A stretch of DNA of 64,000 bases from Dyella kyungheensis. Its GTDB lineage: Bacteria > Pseudomonadota > Gammaproteobacteria > Xanthomonadales > Rhodanobacteraceae. Below are positions 47,539-56,580 of this stretch, piece by piece. The stretch is taken from NCBI RefSeq assembly GCF_016905005.1, contig NZ_JADIKC010000001.1, positions 434,001-498,000 on the forward strand. Reading direction: 5' to 3'. The notes under the pieces were generated by a model that saw only the letters and a program-made list of their open reading frames with translations, was not told the origin of the DNA and did not search any database. Made by a program: the position numbers and the translations under genes. The first letter of the stretch is position 1; every line of letters begins with the position of its first letter.

Positions 47539-47852
47539 AGCGCGCGCATCTTGTAGCCGACTGTGCGGCGATGCCGACACGGAGGTTGAGGCGCAGGTGA
47601 GGGCGATGTTCGTCCCACTTTGGTTGACGTCATCTTGGACCTCGATCATTGGTCGCAGCAGAGCGTGGTCGAGACGGTACATCGCGGCTGCGGGGAGAGA
47701 TGTCCGCTGCTCGCGCGTCCGAACTCGGTAGTGGACTTTTGCGGACGCAATTGGAAATACCCTCGGCGAAGAGCGTGTACTTCGATCTGGAGGTGGCGGG
47801 TGAACGGTTGAGATCACTGCAGGCGAGCACGACCCACAGTGGAGCAAACGAC

Positions 47853-48668
47853 ATGAAACGCGACGAACAAGACGACTCTGCCGGCGCAGAGCCGCAAAAG
47901 ATGAAGCGGAAGGAATACGAGGCAGAGCTGGAGAGGCTGCACGTCGAGCTGGTCAAGCTGCAGCTGTGGGTTGTCGCCAAAGGCCTCAAGGTTTGCGTGG
48001 TATTTGAAGGGCGCGATACGGCCGGGAAAGGCGGGACGATCAAGGCCCTGACGGAGCGGGTAAGTCCTCGGGTGTTCCGCGTCGTGGCGTTGCCCGCGCC
48101 GACGGATCGCGAGAAGAGCCAGATGTATGTGCAACGCTATATGGAGCACATGCCGGCAGCCGGGGAGATCGTGATCTTCGACCGTAGCTGGTACAACCGC
48201 GCGGGTGTTGAACGTGTCATGGAGTTCACGCCGGAAGCAAAGGTGCGCAGGTTTTTGCAGGTTGCGCCGCTCATGGAGAAGGCGATCGTTGAGTCGGGCG
48301 TTGTCCTTTTGAAGTATTGGCTGGAAGTCAGCGAAGCGGAGCAAACCCGGCGACTGAAGGAGCGGGCGAATGATGGACGCAAGCTCTGGAAGCTCTCGCC
48401 GATGGACCTGAAGTCGTATGGCCGGTGGTACGACTACTCGCGAGCCCGGGATGAGATGTTCGCCGCGACCGATACCCCGTATGCGCCGTGGTACGTGGCG
48501 CGGACTGACGACAAGCGTCGTGGACGTCTCAACATTATCCGGCACGTGCTCGACAAAGTGCCCTATAAGGAAGTGCCGCGCGAGAAGATTACATTCCCGA
48601 AGCGGCAGAAGCGCGGCGACTACGTCGAACCGGACTATCCATTCAAGTACGTAAAGGAACAGTACTGA
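47853..48668 (+). CDS. ppk2: polyphosphate kinase 2 family protein
   Basis: 271 residues from ATG 47853. It moves phosphate between polyphosphate and nucleoside diphosphates or monophosphates. Motifs: Walker A GRDTAGKGG (53-61), Walker B/RSWYNR segment IVIFDRSWYNRAGVE, and the lid/C-terminal part YDYSRARDEMFAATDTPYAPWYVARTDDKRRGRLNIIRHVL. The single-domain length fits class I PPK2. It is followed after 57 bases by a SulP transporter on the same strand, so the two may share a message. Confidence 0.93.
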   Translation: MKRDEQDDSAGAEPQKMKRKEYEAELERLHVELVKLQLWVVAKGLKVCVVFEGRDTAGKGGTIKALTERVSPRVFRVVALPAPTDREKSQMYVQRYMEHMPAAGEIVIFDRSWYNRAGVERVMEFTPEAKVRRFLQVAPLMEKAIVESGVVLLKYWLEVSEAEQTRRLKERANDGRKLWKLSPMDLKSYGRWYDYSRARDEMFAATDTPYAPWYVARTDDKRRGRLNIIRHVLDKVPYKEVPREKITFPKRQKRGDYVEPDYPFKYVKEQY

Positions 48669-48725
48669 GCGCAGGTGGCGACCGCGCATGTCTGAGCTTG
48701 CGCTCCACTCTATAAAGGACAAAGC

Positions 48726-50420
48726 ATGAACGGCTGGTCGCGTTGGCTACCCGGACTGCAAATCGCCCGCCAATACCAAGCGGCCTGGCTGGCGAACGAT
48801 TTGATGGCCGGCCTCGTGCTGACCACCATGCTTGTCCCGGTCGGCATTGCCTACGCCGTGGCTTCGGGTGTCCCGGGCATCCATGGCCTGTATGCCACGA
48901 TCGTCCCGTTGCTAGCCTATGCTGTGTTCGGCCCGAGCCGCATTCTCGTGTTGGGGCCGGATTCTTCACTCGCCGCGGTGATTCTGGCGGTCGTGCTCCC
49001 CCTGTCTGCAGGCGATCCGATACGCGCCGTGGCCGTCGCCAGCTTGATGGCGATAGTGTCTGGCCTGGTGTGTACCTTGATTGGAGTCATGCGCCTGGGA
49101 TTTGTCACCGAGTTGCTCTCGAAGCCGATTCGCTATGGCTATATGAACGGCATTGCGCTCACGGTGCTCATCAGTCAGCTACCCAAATTGTTTGGCTTTT
49201 CCATCGATAGTGCCGGGCCGCTGCGCAACCTAATACGGATTATCCAAGCGATTGTGGGAGGTCAGGTCAATTGGTCTGCGTTCCTGGTTGGCATCGGCAC
49301 TCTCACGCTGATCTTGTTTCTCAAGCGTTGGAAGCGCGTTCCCGGACTTCTGATTGCCGTTGTAGCCGCCACGATCGTGGTCGGTTCGTTCGGCCTGGCC
49401 GACAGCGCCGGAATCAAGGTGCTTGGTCCACTCCCACAAGGCCTGCCATCATTTGCAATGCCATGGATCGGTGTGGCTGATCTTGGCCAGGTGGTGATCG
49501 GCGGCTGCGCCGTGGCCATGGTAGCGTTCGCCGATACCAGTGTCCTGTCGCGCACGTATGCGGCCAAGACCCGCGCTGTAGTCGATCCAAATCAAGAAAT
49601 GATCGGCCTGGGCGTCGCGAACCTGGCGGCTGGTCTTTTCCAGGGATTTCCGATCAGCAGCAGCTCGTCGCGCACACCAGTCGCCGAAGCCGCGGGCGCG
49701 AAGACTCAGCTTGCAGGTGTGGTCGGTGCCTTGGCGGTAGCGCTCTTGCTGCTACTGGCACCGGACCTGCTGGAGGACTTGCCCAGCAGCGCGCTGGCGG
49801 CGATTGTGATCGCCGCGGCGATCGGCTTGTTCGAGTTCAATGATCTGCGCCGCATCTTCCGCATCCAGCCGTGGGAATTCTGGCTTTCGATTGCTTGCTT
49901 CGTCGGCGTAGCGGCCCTCGGAGTGATTCCCGGCATTGGCATTGCGATCGCCATCGCGATTATCGAATTTCTCTGGGACGGATGGCGCCCGCACTATGCC
50001 GTGATGGGCCGAGTCGACGGCATCAGGGGCTATCACGATATCAAGCGTTATCCTTCGGCTCGCCTTATTCCAGGTCTGATCCTGTTCCGCTGGGACGCGC
50101 CGCTCTTCTTCGCCAATGCCGAGTTGTTCCATCAGCGCATACTCGAGGCGGTGGCGCAATCGCCAACACCGGTGCGACGAATTGTCGTTGCCGCAGAGCC
50201 GGTCACCAGCATTGATGTGACCTCAGCGGACATGCTCGCCGAGCTGGAAGGGGCTTTGCGCGAATCTGCCATCGAACTTCGATTCGCCGAGATAAAAGAT
50301 CCCGTCAAGGAAAAGCTGAAACGCTTCGCGCTACTAGAGCGGTTCGGCACGCTCCATCCCACCATCGGTTCCGCCGTAGACGCCTACCTTGAGGAATATA
50401 AGGTGGACTGGAAGCCGTAA
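48726..50420 (+). CDS. SulP family anion transporter with STAS domain
   Basis: 564 residues from ATG 48726. The transmembrane core begins WLANDLMAGLVLTTMLVPVGIAYAVASGVPGIHGLYATIVPLLAYAVFGPSRILVLGPDSSLAAVI, which is characteristic of SulP (SLC26-like) proteins. Further helices run to about residue 415, with GFPISSSSSRTPVAEAAGAKTQLAG in the middle. A cytoplasmic STAS domain ends the protein (LFFANAELFHQRILEAV, VTSIDVTSADMLAELEGALRESAIELRFA). It is predicted to carry sulfate, bicarbonate or a similar anion. The PPK2 gene sits directly upstream. Confidence 0.93.
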   Translation: MNGWSRWLPGLQIARQYQAAWLANDLMAGLVLTTMLVPVGIAYAVASGVPGIHGLYATIVPLLAYAVFGPSRILVLGPDSSLAAVILAVVLPLSAGDPIRAVAVASLMAIVSGLVCTLIGVMRLGFVTELLSKPIRYGYMNGIALTVLISQLPKLFGFSIDSAGPLRNLIRIIQAIVGGQVNWSAFLVGIGTLTLILFLKRWKRVPGLLIAVVAATIVVGSFGLADSAGIKVLGPLPQGLPSFAMPWIGVADLGQVVIGGCAVAMVAFADTSVLSRTYAAKTRAVVDPNQEMIGLGVANLAAGLFQGFPISSSSSRTPVAEAAGAKTQLAGVVGALAVALLLLLAPDLLEDLPSSALAAIVIAAAIGLFEFNDLRRIFRIQPWEFWLSIACFVGVAALGVIPGIGIAIAIAIIEFLWDGWRPHYAVMGRVDGIRGYHDIKRYPSARLIPGLILFRWDAPLFFANAELFHQRILEAVAQSPTPVRRIVVAAEPVTSIDVTSADMLAELEGALRESAIELRFAEIKDPVKEKLKRFALLERFGTLHPTIGSAVDAYLEEYKVDWKP

Positions 50421-50639
50421 AGAGAAGCCGTCACTGTCCGTTGAGCAGCTGCCTACAGTGGGCACCTGTCGTATTGGCACTGTGTCGCGAGGGCGCGCTT
50501 ACCCGGGCAGATTCAGCGTATTGGAGGGCGATTGAATGTCGCCGGTAGAGGCGTTTGCCGACGCAGGAAGCGACGCTTATTCCGCGGCTGCTCCGGACTG
50601 ATGCCAGGCAACTTGGGATGTTCCATAAGCTGGCTTCAG

Positions 50640-50663
50640 GTCTGCTTCCGATCCATAGCAGAC
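50640..50663 (+). repeat. 24-bp palindrome, copy 11
   Basis: Arms GTCTGCT and AGCAGAC pair perfectly; loop core TTCCGATCC. Compared with GTCCGCT/AGCGGAC both arms changed together, a compensatory change. Confidence 0.9.
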
Positions 50664-50857
50664 CTTTCGTGAGCCACTAAGGCGAGGCCAAGCTTAGCCT
50701 TTGGCCTGCCGCAATCGATCCCTCAATTGCCCAAGCTCCTGTGTGTCTCTTGGCCAGCTGAGGCCGCTGACACCAATGTTTGTAGAACCGGCACGTACAT
50801 TGGTGTCATGCCCACACGGACCGAGATGCCCCCATGACTTCATACCCATGCACTACT

Positions 50858-50880
50858 GTGAACTTCACACTATTGTTCAC
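50858..50880. promoter_or_regulatory. candidate PadR operator
   Basis: GTGAAC (50858-50863) and GTTCAC (50875-50880) are inverted with an 11-base spacer, and GTGAACTTCAC at 50858-50868 is itself palindromic. It lies 29 bases before the PadR start codon. Autoregulation by PadR proteins at such sites is common. Confidence 0.45.
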
Positions 50881-50909
50881 TCCAAGATGAGTGGCAGTGC
50901 GGGTGGGCC

Positions 50910-51272
50910 GTGGAAGACAACAGCAGCCATCTGAAGAAATTCCAGAAGGAGCTGTCGGCGGGCACCGTGTCGTTGGTGCTGCTGGCGGTGCTGGGGCAGA
51001 CGCGGCAGCCGATGTATGGCTACCAGATCGCCAAGCGCCTGGAAGAAGTGGGCGAGGGCGTGCTTGCGGGCAAGCAGAGTGCGCTATACCCCGTGCTGCG
51101 CAACCTCGAAGGGGCAGGTTTGTTGGCGAGCGAGGTGGAGCCCTCCGTCAGTGGGCCGCCGCGGCGCTATTACCGCATCACGAAGCAAGGGCGCGAGGTG
51201 TTGCGCGACTGGGTGAACGCCTGGTCGGCCACGCGCGATTCCGTCGATGGCGTTTTGCAAGGAGGGGTGTAA
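50910..51272 (+). CDS. PadR family transcriptional regulator
   Basis: 120 residues from GTG 50910. Winged-helix PadR layout: LSAGTVSLVLLAVLGQTRQPMYGYQIAKRLEEVGEGVLAGKQSALYPVLRNLEGAGLLASEVEPSVSGPPRRYYRITKQGREVLRDWVNAW, with the short C-terminal dimer helix. Its stop codon overlaps the next ATG (TAATG), so it is translationally coupled to the DUF1700-like membrane protein, a frequent PadR partner. Confidence 0.92.
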   Translation: MEDNSSHLKKFQKELSAGTVSLVLLAVLGQTRQPMYGYQIAKRLEEVGEGVLAGKQSALYPVLRNLEGAGLLASEVEPSVSGPPRRYYRITKQGREVLRDWVNAWSATRDSVDGVLQGGV

Positions 51273-52189
51273 TGAACGCACCACGCACGATTGCCGAATA
51301 TCTGAATCAACTGCGCGCTGCGCTCAAGGGCGCGGACCGTGCGTTGATCCAGGACGCACTGTACGACGCGGAAGAACATTTGCGGGCCGAACTGGCCGAC
51401 AACCCGCAGCGCAGCGAAGCCGACATGCTGGCGCATGTGGTCAGCACGTACGGCGCACCGGAAGAAGTGGCTGACATCTACCGCGACCAGGAGATCAAGA
51501 TCCAGCGCGCGTTGCGTCCGCCGCCGATGCCGCGGCGCCGCTCGGTGCTCGGACGCTTCTTTGGCGTGGCCGCCGACTCCCATACCTGGGGTGCGCTGTT
51601 CTACATGATCCTGGCGCTGGCCACCGGCATCTTCTATTTCACCTGGGCGGTGACGGGCATTTCGTTGTCGCTGGGTCTGTCGGTGTTGATCATCGGCGTG
51701 CCGTTCGCCATTCTTTTCCTGGGCACCGTGCGTGCGTTGTCGCTGATTGAAGGGCGCATCGTCGAAACCATGCTCGGCGTACGCATGCCGCGCCGGCCGC
51801 CGTATCCGTCCAATGGAGGCAAGTCGTTCTGGCAGCGCGTGGGTGCGATCTTCACTGATGGACGCACCTGGACCACGATCTTCTACATGATGTTGATGCT
51901 GCCCCTGGGCATCATCTATTTCACGCTGACCATCACGTTCCTGAGCATCTCGCTGGCCTTCATCGGCACGCCGATCCTCAAGGCGCTGAGCGCGTACGAC
52001 GTGATCTATCTGCAATGCGGCATCCCGCACTGGCTATGCGACAACAACTATTGGCCGTTGGCCGTGCTGACCTGTATCGCTGGCGTGTTCCTGTTGTTTG
52101 CCACGCTGCACATGGTGCGCGGCCTGGGCAAGCTGCATGGCGCCATCGCCAAGGGCTTGTTGGTGCGCAGTGTGAGCGAGGCGGCCTGA
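51272..52189 (+). CDS. DUF1700/HAAS-type membrane protein with two sensor-like modules
   Basis: 305 residues from ATG 51272. The N-terminus (IAEYLNQLRAALKGADRALIQDALYDAEEHLRAELADNPQRSEADMLAHVVSTYGAPEEVADIYRD) is the HAAS/DUF1700 signalling helical domain. Two membrane modules follow, each starting with a (D)xxTWxxxFYMxLxLxxGIxYF pattern (about residues 107-150 and 205-250), a tandem duplication. A final helix pair ends the protein. It acts with its coupled PadR regulator, probably sensing the envelope. Confidence 0.85.
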   Translation: MNAPRTIAEYLNQLRAALKGADRALIQDALYDAEEHLRAELADNPQRSEADMLAHVVSTYGAPEEVADIYRDQEIKIQRALRPPPMPRRRSVLGRFFGVAADSHTWGALFYMILALATGIFYFTWAVTGISLSLGLSVLIIGVPFAILFLGTVRALSLIEGRIVETMLGVRMPRRPPYPSNGGKSFWQRVGAIFTDGRTWTTIFYMMLMLPLGIIYFTLTITFLSISLAFIGTPILKALSAYDVIYLQCGIPHWLCDNNYWPLAVLTCIAGVFLLFATLHMVRGLGKLHGAIAKGLLVRSVSEAA

Positions 52190-52192
52190 GGC

Positions 52193-53395
52193 TCAGACCA
52201 GTTGGAGATCCTTGGGGTGCGCGCCGGGAAATACCAACTGTGATTGGCTATTGGACAAGCCCCACATGCGTCCCATCAGTCCGGCCAGCACGTCGCGGTA
52301 GTTGTTGAGCACCGGATAGTCGCGGTTCTGCAGCAGGCTTTGCGCGTTCACGGCAAGCTGCTGACCCGCGATGCGTCCGCCATTCACCTTGCCGCCCAGC
52401 ACCCAATACACGGTGCCGTGACCGTGATCGGTGCCCTTGTTTCCGTTCTCGCGGAACGTGCGGCCGAATTCGGAAACGACCACCACCACCGTGTTGTTCC
52501 ACTCGTCGCCCAGGGCATCGGCGTACGCGGCGAGACCTTTGCCCAGATTGGCGAGGTTGTTGGCCAGCTGGCCGGTGGTATTGCCTTGATTGACGTGCGT
52601 ATCCCAGCCGCCCACATCCACGAAGCCGAGGCGATACTGGTCGCGCATCATGGTGGCGATGCGCTGGGTTTCATCGGCAAAGTTCTTCGCGTTCGGGGCG
52701 CCGCGATTGGCCTTCACCATCTCGTCCTGCAGTTCCTTGGAAACGGTCTGGCGCAGCTCCAGGCCGTCGGCCGCTGCGGAAGCCAGCGTGGTATTGCGAT
52801 ACATGCCGGCGAGAATGCCCGCCTGCCGATCGTCGTACACCGGCTTGGGATTGCCGCGCAGTGAGATATTGGGAATGTCGCGGCCGCTGCCCTGGAACGA
52901 CAGTGGCAGCGCGTCGGTAAAGGCGATGGAGGGCACGCTGGCCATCTGCCCCGACAGTCGCGCCATGAAACCCGAGCGATAGTTGCTGCGCTGCTCCGAC
53001 GGTTCGCCCGATTCGATATTGTCCTGCGTTTCGAAATGGCTGCGCGACATGTCGTCGGTGCCGGCAAACGGGATGAAGGCTAGCTGGCGTTTCTGCCACA
53101 ACGGATAGATGGAATCGCGCAACACGGGGTTGAGTCCCCAGTTGCTGTCCAGCGCGATGGCGCTGTTGGCGTTGCCCGGATCAGGCTTGGCAATGGCCAG
53201 CGTGGGACGCGATTCGTAGTAGAAATCGCTGCTGTAGGGCACCAGCAGGTTGTTGCAGTCGTATCCGCCGCGCAGGAAGACCAGCAGGAAGCGCGGGCTA
53301 TTCGCCGGTTGGGCAAACAACTTGCCCGAGAACGACAGGGCCGGAGCAGCGACGGCGGCGGTGGCGGCAGCGAGCAGGAATTCGCGGCGTTTCAT
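52193..53395 (-). CDS. DUF1501 family secreted protein (Tat signal)
   Basis: 400 residues. The N-terminus MKRREFLLAAATAAVAAPALSFSG carries a twin-arginine-like motif (RREF) and a hydrophobic stretch, so Tat export is likely. DUF1501 features: FLLVFLRGGYDCNNLLVPYSSDFYYESRPTLAI, LPLSFQGSGRDIPNISLRG, WDTHVNQG, VVVVSEFGRTFRENGNKGTDHGHGTVYWVLGG. The fold belongs to the alkaline-phosphatase-like (sulfatase-type) superfamily. It pairs with the DUF1800 gene just upstream in the operon, eight bases apart, as in many Gram-negatives; function still undefined. Confidence 0.9.
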   Translation of the reverse strand: MKRREFLLAAATAAVAAPALSFSGKLFAQPANSPRFLLVFLRGGYDCNNLLVPYSSDFYYESRPTLAIAKPDPGNANSAIALDSNWGLNPVLRDSIYPLWQKRQLAFIPFAGTDDMSRSHFETQDNIESGEPSEQRSNYRSGFMARLSGQMASVPSIAFTDALPLSFQGSGRDIPNISLRGNPKPVYDDRQAGILAGMYRNTTLASAAADGLELRQTVSKELQDEMVKANRGAPNAKNFADETQRIATMMRDQYRLGFVDVGGWDTHVNQGNTTGQLANNLANLGKGLAAYADALGDEWNNTVVVVVSEFGRTFRENGNKGTDHGHGTVYWVLGGKVNGGRIAGQQLAVNAQSLLQNRDYPVLNNYRDVLAGLMGRMWGLSNSQSQLVFPGAHPKDLQLV

Positions 53396-53402
53396 GGCTA
53401 CC

Positions 53403-54944
53403 TCAGCGGTAATTGAAGTCGGGTGAGGAGAGCAGGAAGGTGTTCCATTCCTGCTGCGTCGTGGCCTTGGCGAGTGCGTCGCGCGTGGGCGCGCTGAGCT
53501 TGGGCTCGAACGTGTCGTAGTAAAGGCGCGTGGTGAGCAGGGGGAAGTCGCCGCCGCTCTTGGGCTGGCCTTCGGGCGTCAGCAAGCGGTTGTTGCCGGA
53601 GCCGATCGCGCCGGCGATCTCGAAGCGTTTGGCCATCTGCCCGGAACTCGACCAACCGGTACTGTCTAGCGGCCAGCCATCGGGCGTCAGGCGGCCGAAC
53701 ACCGGCTCGCCCAGCTGGTTGAGCCAGTTGAGCAGCGGCTTGGCATTGGCGATGGGCTTGCCGTCGTAAGCCATGCGCACCGAGGACACCACGAACTGCA
53801 TGGGGTCCTTGAACTTCTTGCCGTAGCTGGCGGCCAGCTCCTTCGAATCGAACATCGTGCGCAGCACTTCGGCGATATCGCCGTCGGTGCGCTGGAACGT
53901 GCGCGCCATCTTCGCCACCAGTTCGGGCGATGGATTGTCGGAGACGAAGTATTCGGCGATCTTCTTCGAGACGAACTGTGCGCAAGCCGGTTGCTTGGTG
54001 ATCAAGTCCACCGCTTGGGTGATCTCATCGAAACCGCTGCCCTTGATGGTATGACCCAACAACACCTTGTCGCTGAAGTCGTGCCGCTTGGGATTGAACT
54101 CGAACATGCCGTTGCGCACGACCATCTCGGCCACGCGCGGACGCATGGCGCCGGGATCGCGCAGCGGCGCCACACCGGCACCGGTGAGAACCAGCGCCAA
54201 CTGCTGCACATCCTGCTGCGTATAACCCGAGCCCACGCCCAGCGTGTGCAGTTCCATCAGCTCGCGGGCATAGTTTTCGTTGATGTGGCCCTTGGCGTTC
54301 TGCGCGTTGTCGAGGAACTCCATCATGGCCGGGCTTTGCAGCGTGGCCATCACCAGGTCGCGGAACTTGCCCAGCGCGTGCGGACGAATCGTGTTCTGCA
54401 CGTAGTCTGCGGCCACCCAGCGCACGCGTCCCTTGGCGCCGTAGACGCTGAAGTGGTTGAGCCAGAACCACACCATCTGTTCCTTCAGCTGGTTGGGCCC
54501 GTAGATGGCGTGCAGCATCTCGATCTGTTGCGCCTGCTGCAGCAGGTCGTTGGCGTGTTGCTGCTGGGCTTTTTTGGCGGCGGTCTTGTCGTCGCCATCG
54601 GGCATGTTCTTGATCTTTTCCTGCTCGTCGCGCAGGTTGGTCAGCAGTTGCTCCGTGGGCGTATTGCCCGCCTCGTAGGAGTTGACCAGGGCCGTGATGG
54701 GCGGGGGCAGGTCATCGTTGATGCGCCCGTCCAATTGGCGATCGAGCAGGTGCGAGCGGCCCAGGTCGCGATACAGGGCGACGGTGGCGCTGTCGAGTTC
54801 GAAGCTGTCCCGGCGCAGCCAATCCACGTCGTCCGGCGAGAGCGTGCGGGCATCGCGCGCTGCTGCGGAGCCGGAGGCCAGCACCAGCAACATGCTGCAT
54901 GCCGCCATCCAGGGACGAAGACCGAGGTACGAGGTATCACGCAT
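53403..54944 (-). CDS. DUF1800 family secreted protein
   Basis: 513 residues with a signal peptide (CSMLLVLASGSAAARDA). DUF1800 hallmarks: VDWLRRDSFELDSATVALYRDLG early, MVWFWLNHFSVYGAKGRVRW, NAKGHINENYARELMELHTLGVGSGYTQQDVQQLALVLTG, HDFSDKVLLGHTIKG and CAQFVSKKIAEYFVSDNPSPELVAKMARTFQRTDGDIAEVLRTMF. First gene of a two-gene operon with the DUF1501 gene. Such pairs are widespread and envelope-located; no activity has been assigned. Confidence 0.92.
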   Translation of the reverse strand: MRDTSYLGLRPWMAACSMLLVLASGSAAARDARTLSPDDVDWLRRDSFELDSATVALYRDLGRSHLLDRQLDGRINDDLPPPITALVNSYEAGNTPTEQLLTNLRDEQEKIKNMPDGDDKTAAKKAQQQHANDLLQQAQQIEMLHAIYGPNQLKEQMVWFWLNHFSVYGAKGRVRWVAADYVQNTIRPHALGKFRDLVMATLQSPAMMEFLDNAQNAKGHINENYARELMELHTLGVGSGYTQQDVQQLALVLTGAGVAPLRDPGAMRPRVAEMVVRNGMFEFNPKRHDFSDKVLLGHTIKGSGFDEITQAVDLITKQPACAQFVSKKIAEYFVSDNPSPELVAKMARTFQRTDGDIAEVLRTMFDSKELAASYGKKFKDPMQFVVSSVRMAYDGKPIANAKPLLNWLNQLGEPVFGRLTPDGWPLDSTGWSSSGQMAKRFEIAGAIGSGNNRLLTPEGQPKSGGDFPLLTTRLYYDTFEPKLSAPTRDALAKATTQQEWNTFLLSSPDFNYR

Positions 54945-55224
54945 GCGTCAGGGTTCCTGATGACGAAGGTGTCGACGGTAGGCATGGGAACGCGGTGCAG
55001 GGTGCGAGGGATTACGAACAGGCGACCGGTAACGCGATTTTGTTCGGCGCGGATTCATGCGCTGCGGCCGTTTGTTGGATTTTCGTCATGCTCACGAAAG
55101 CCCGGCATCGACCGTCGCCGTCGGCCGCATGGTCGATGCTTCACTCCTGCGGTGCTGTGATGCGCTGCGGATTTCGTCCCGCAGGTCTTTGGCGGCAGGC
55201 GTTCGGGAGGCGTCGACGCGTGTT

Positions 55225-55512
55225 TCAGAACTCGTCGACGAACTCGACGACGGCGCCGAGCAGGGAAGCTTCCACTTCGGTGACGGCTCGCACGGCATCG
55301 CCATGCAATCGATCGGAGGCAAGCACCTCGATCATGAAGAGTTCGCTGCCATTGTCATCGGTCAGTTCGTTGGAACTGGAATCGTCACGCGCGTACGCGG
55401 TTTCATCGTCGAGCTCTTCGACGCGCTCGATGCCGTCGATGCCATGAAGGACGGTGAGCAAGGTGTCGGCATCTTCACGGCTGCCGGTCATGCGGATGCG
55501 GATAGTGGTCAT
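55225..55512 (-). CDS. small acidic hypothetical protein
   Basis: 95 residues with the layout of a ferredoxin-like fold: TIRIRMTGSREDADTLLTVLHGIDGIERVEEL, then a very acidic linker (DDETAYARDDSSSNELTDDNGSE), then LFMIEVLASDRLHGDAVRAVTEVEASLLGAVVEFVDEF. No known family. It lies between the DUF1800 gene and the divergent methyltransferase. Confidence 0.7.
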   Translation of the reverse strand: MTTIRIRMTGSREDADTLLTVLHGIDGIERVEELDDETAYARDDSSSNELTDDNGSELFMIEVLASDRLHGDAVRAVTEVEASLLGAVVEFVDEF

Positions 55513-55618
55513 GGGGGCGGCTCCTGCTTCCTGCGCCCCTATGCTGCGAGAATCGATGTACAGGCCAGGTGAGAGCCAGGGCTACGTTACTATTCATGCC
55601 TACGCCGGAGACCCGCCT

Positions 55619-56227
55619 GTGCCCAAGATTTACGACCGCGCTTATTTCGACAAGTGGTATCGCCATCCGGACCATACGGTGGCCTCGCCCGCCGAGTTGC
55701 GCCGCAAGATCGCCATGGTCATCGCCCAGGCGGAGTACTACCTCGGGCGACCCGTGCGCTCGGTGCTCGACGTCGGCTGTGGCGAGGGCGTGTGGCGCGC
55801 ACCCTTGCTCAAGTTGCGGCCCGGCTTGCTGTACCAGGGCATCGATGCGAGCGAGTACGCGGTGGCGCGTTACGGCCGCGCACGGAACATCGGCCTGGCC
55901 AGCTTCGGACAGCTGGAATACCTGCGCTTCGACCAGCGTTTCGACGTGATCGTTTGCACCGACGTCTTGCACTACCTCAAGCCCGCCGAGATCCGCGCCG
56001 GCCTCGGCGGCATCAGCGACATGCTGGAAGGCGTGGCCTTCCTTGAAGTGTTCACCAGCAAGGATGGCGTGGATGGCGACATGGACGGGTTCCATTCGCG
56101 TGCGCCGTCCTGGTATCTGAAGGCGTTCAACGAAGCGGGGCTGATGCCGTGCGGGTCGCATTGCTATCTGGGGCCGCGGTTGGAGCGGCGCGTGGCGGCG
56201 TTGGAGCGGGCGCAGTCCGCCGTTTGA
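55619..56227 (+). CDS. class I SAM-dependent methyltransferase
   Basis: 202 residues from GTG 55619 (GGAG about eight bases upstream); the frame is open further upstream but lacks domain signal. Motifs: IYDRAYFDKWYRHPD, SVLDVGCGEGVW (SAM-binding glycine loop), YQGIDASEYAVARYG (acidic end of strand 2), FDVIVCTDVLHYL (motif post II) and EVFTSKDGVDGDMDGFHSRAPSWYLKAFNEAGL. The substrate is unknown. It converges on typA across a region with two terminators. Confidence 0.85.
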   Translation: MPKIYDRAYFDKWYRHPDHTVASPAELRRKIAMVIAQAEYYLGRPVRSVLDVGCGEGVWRAPLLKLRPGLLYQGIDASEYAVARYGRARNIGLASFGQLEYLRFDQRFDVIVCTDVLHYLKPAEIRAGLGGISDMLEGVAFLEVFTSKDGVDGDMDGFHSRAPSWYLKAFNEAGLMPCGSHCYLGPRLERRVAALERAQSAV

Positions 56228-56241
56228 AAACACCCCTCCCG

Positions 56242-56323
56242 TGTGGGAGCGCACCCTGTGCGCGACAAACCTACGGAGCGATACATCCAGGCGTGGCGGT
56301 CGCGCACAGGGTGCGCTCCCACA
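56242..56323. repeat. inverted repeat of GTGGGAGCGC type, first unit
   Basis: A perfect 25-bp inverted repeat (56242-56266 and 56299-56323) whose arms begin TGTGGGAGCGCACC. This type of intergenic palindrome is common in Xanthomonadales and pseudomonads. Confidence 0.8.
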
Positions 56324-56358
56324 GTGATTGCAGCCATGAGTTGCTGCAGTCCGCTCAT

Positions 56359-56387
56359 AAAAAAAGGCCGCCTTTGGGCGGCCTTTT
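56359..56387. terminator. bidirectional Rho-independent terminator
   Basis: GGCCGCC (56366-56372) pairs with GGCGGCC (56377-56383), with A run before and T run after, so it can stop transcription from both sides. Confidence 0.9.
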
Positions 56388-56410
56388 CGCAACCCGTTTC
56401 TAGTTACCTT

Positions 56411-56487
56411 GTGGGAGCGCACTTGTGCGCGACAAGCCTACGTAGCGATAACGCTGCAGTTCACCCGTCGCGCAACTGCACTCCCAC
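56411..56487. repeat. inverted repeat of GTGGGAGCGC type, second unit
   Basis: GTGGGAGCGCACTTG... at 56411-56433 is inverted and imperfect against 56467-56487. It is a diverged relative of the repeat at 56242-56323 and likewise precedes a terminator. Confidence 0.65.
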
Positions 56488-56530
56488 AGGGTTGCCGGGT
56501 TCGGCCATGAGTCACCGCACCTCACGACGC

Positions 56531-56557
56531 AAAAAGGCCGCCTTTCGGCGGCCTTTT
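56531..56557. terminator. second bidirectional Rho-independent terminator
   Basis: Same stem as the terminator at 56359 (GGCCGCC and GGCGGCC, loop TTTC instead of TTTG) with A and T flanks. It serves the typA gene on the minus strand. Confidence 0.9.
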
Positions 56558-56580
56558 CATTACCCAACGCGATCCGAAGA

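Larger units (their letters stand above)
50421..50909. other. intergenic region with one 24-bp element and a PadR operator candidate
   Basis: No gene is supported in these 490 bases. They contain copy 11 of the 24-bp element (50640-50663) and, near the end, the GTGAAC/GTTCAC inverted repeat in front of the PadR gene. Confidence 0.6.
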
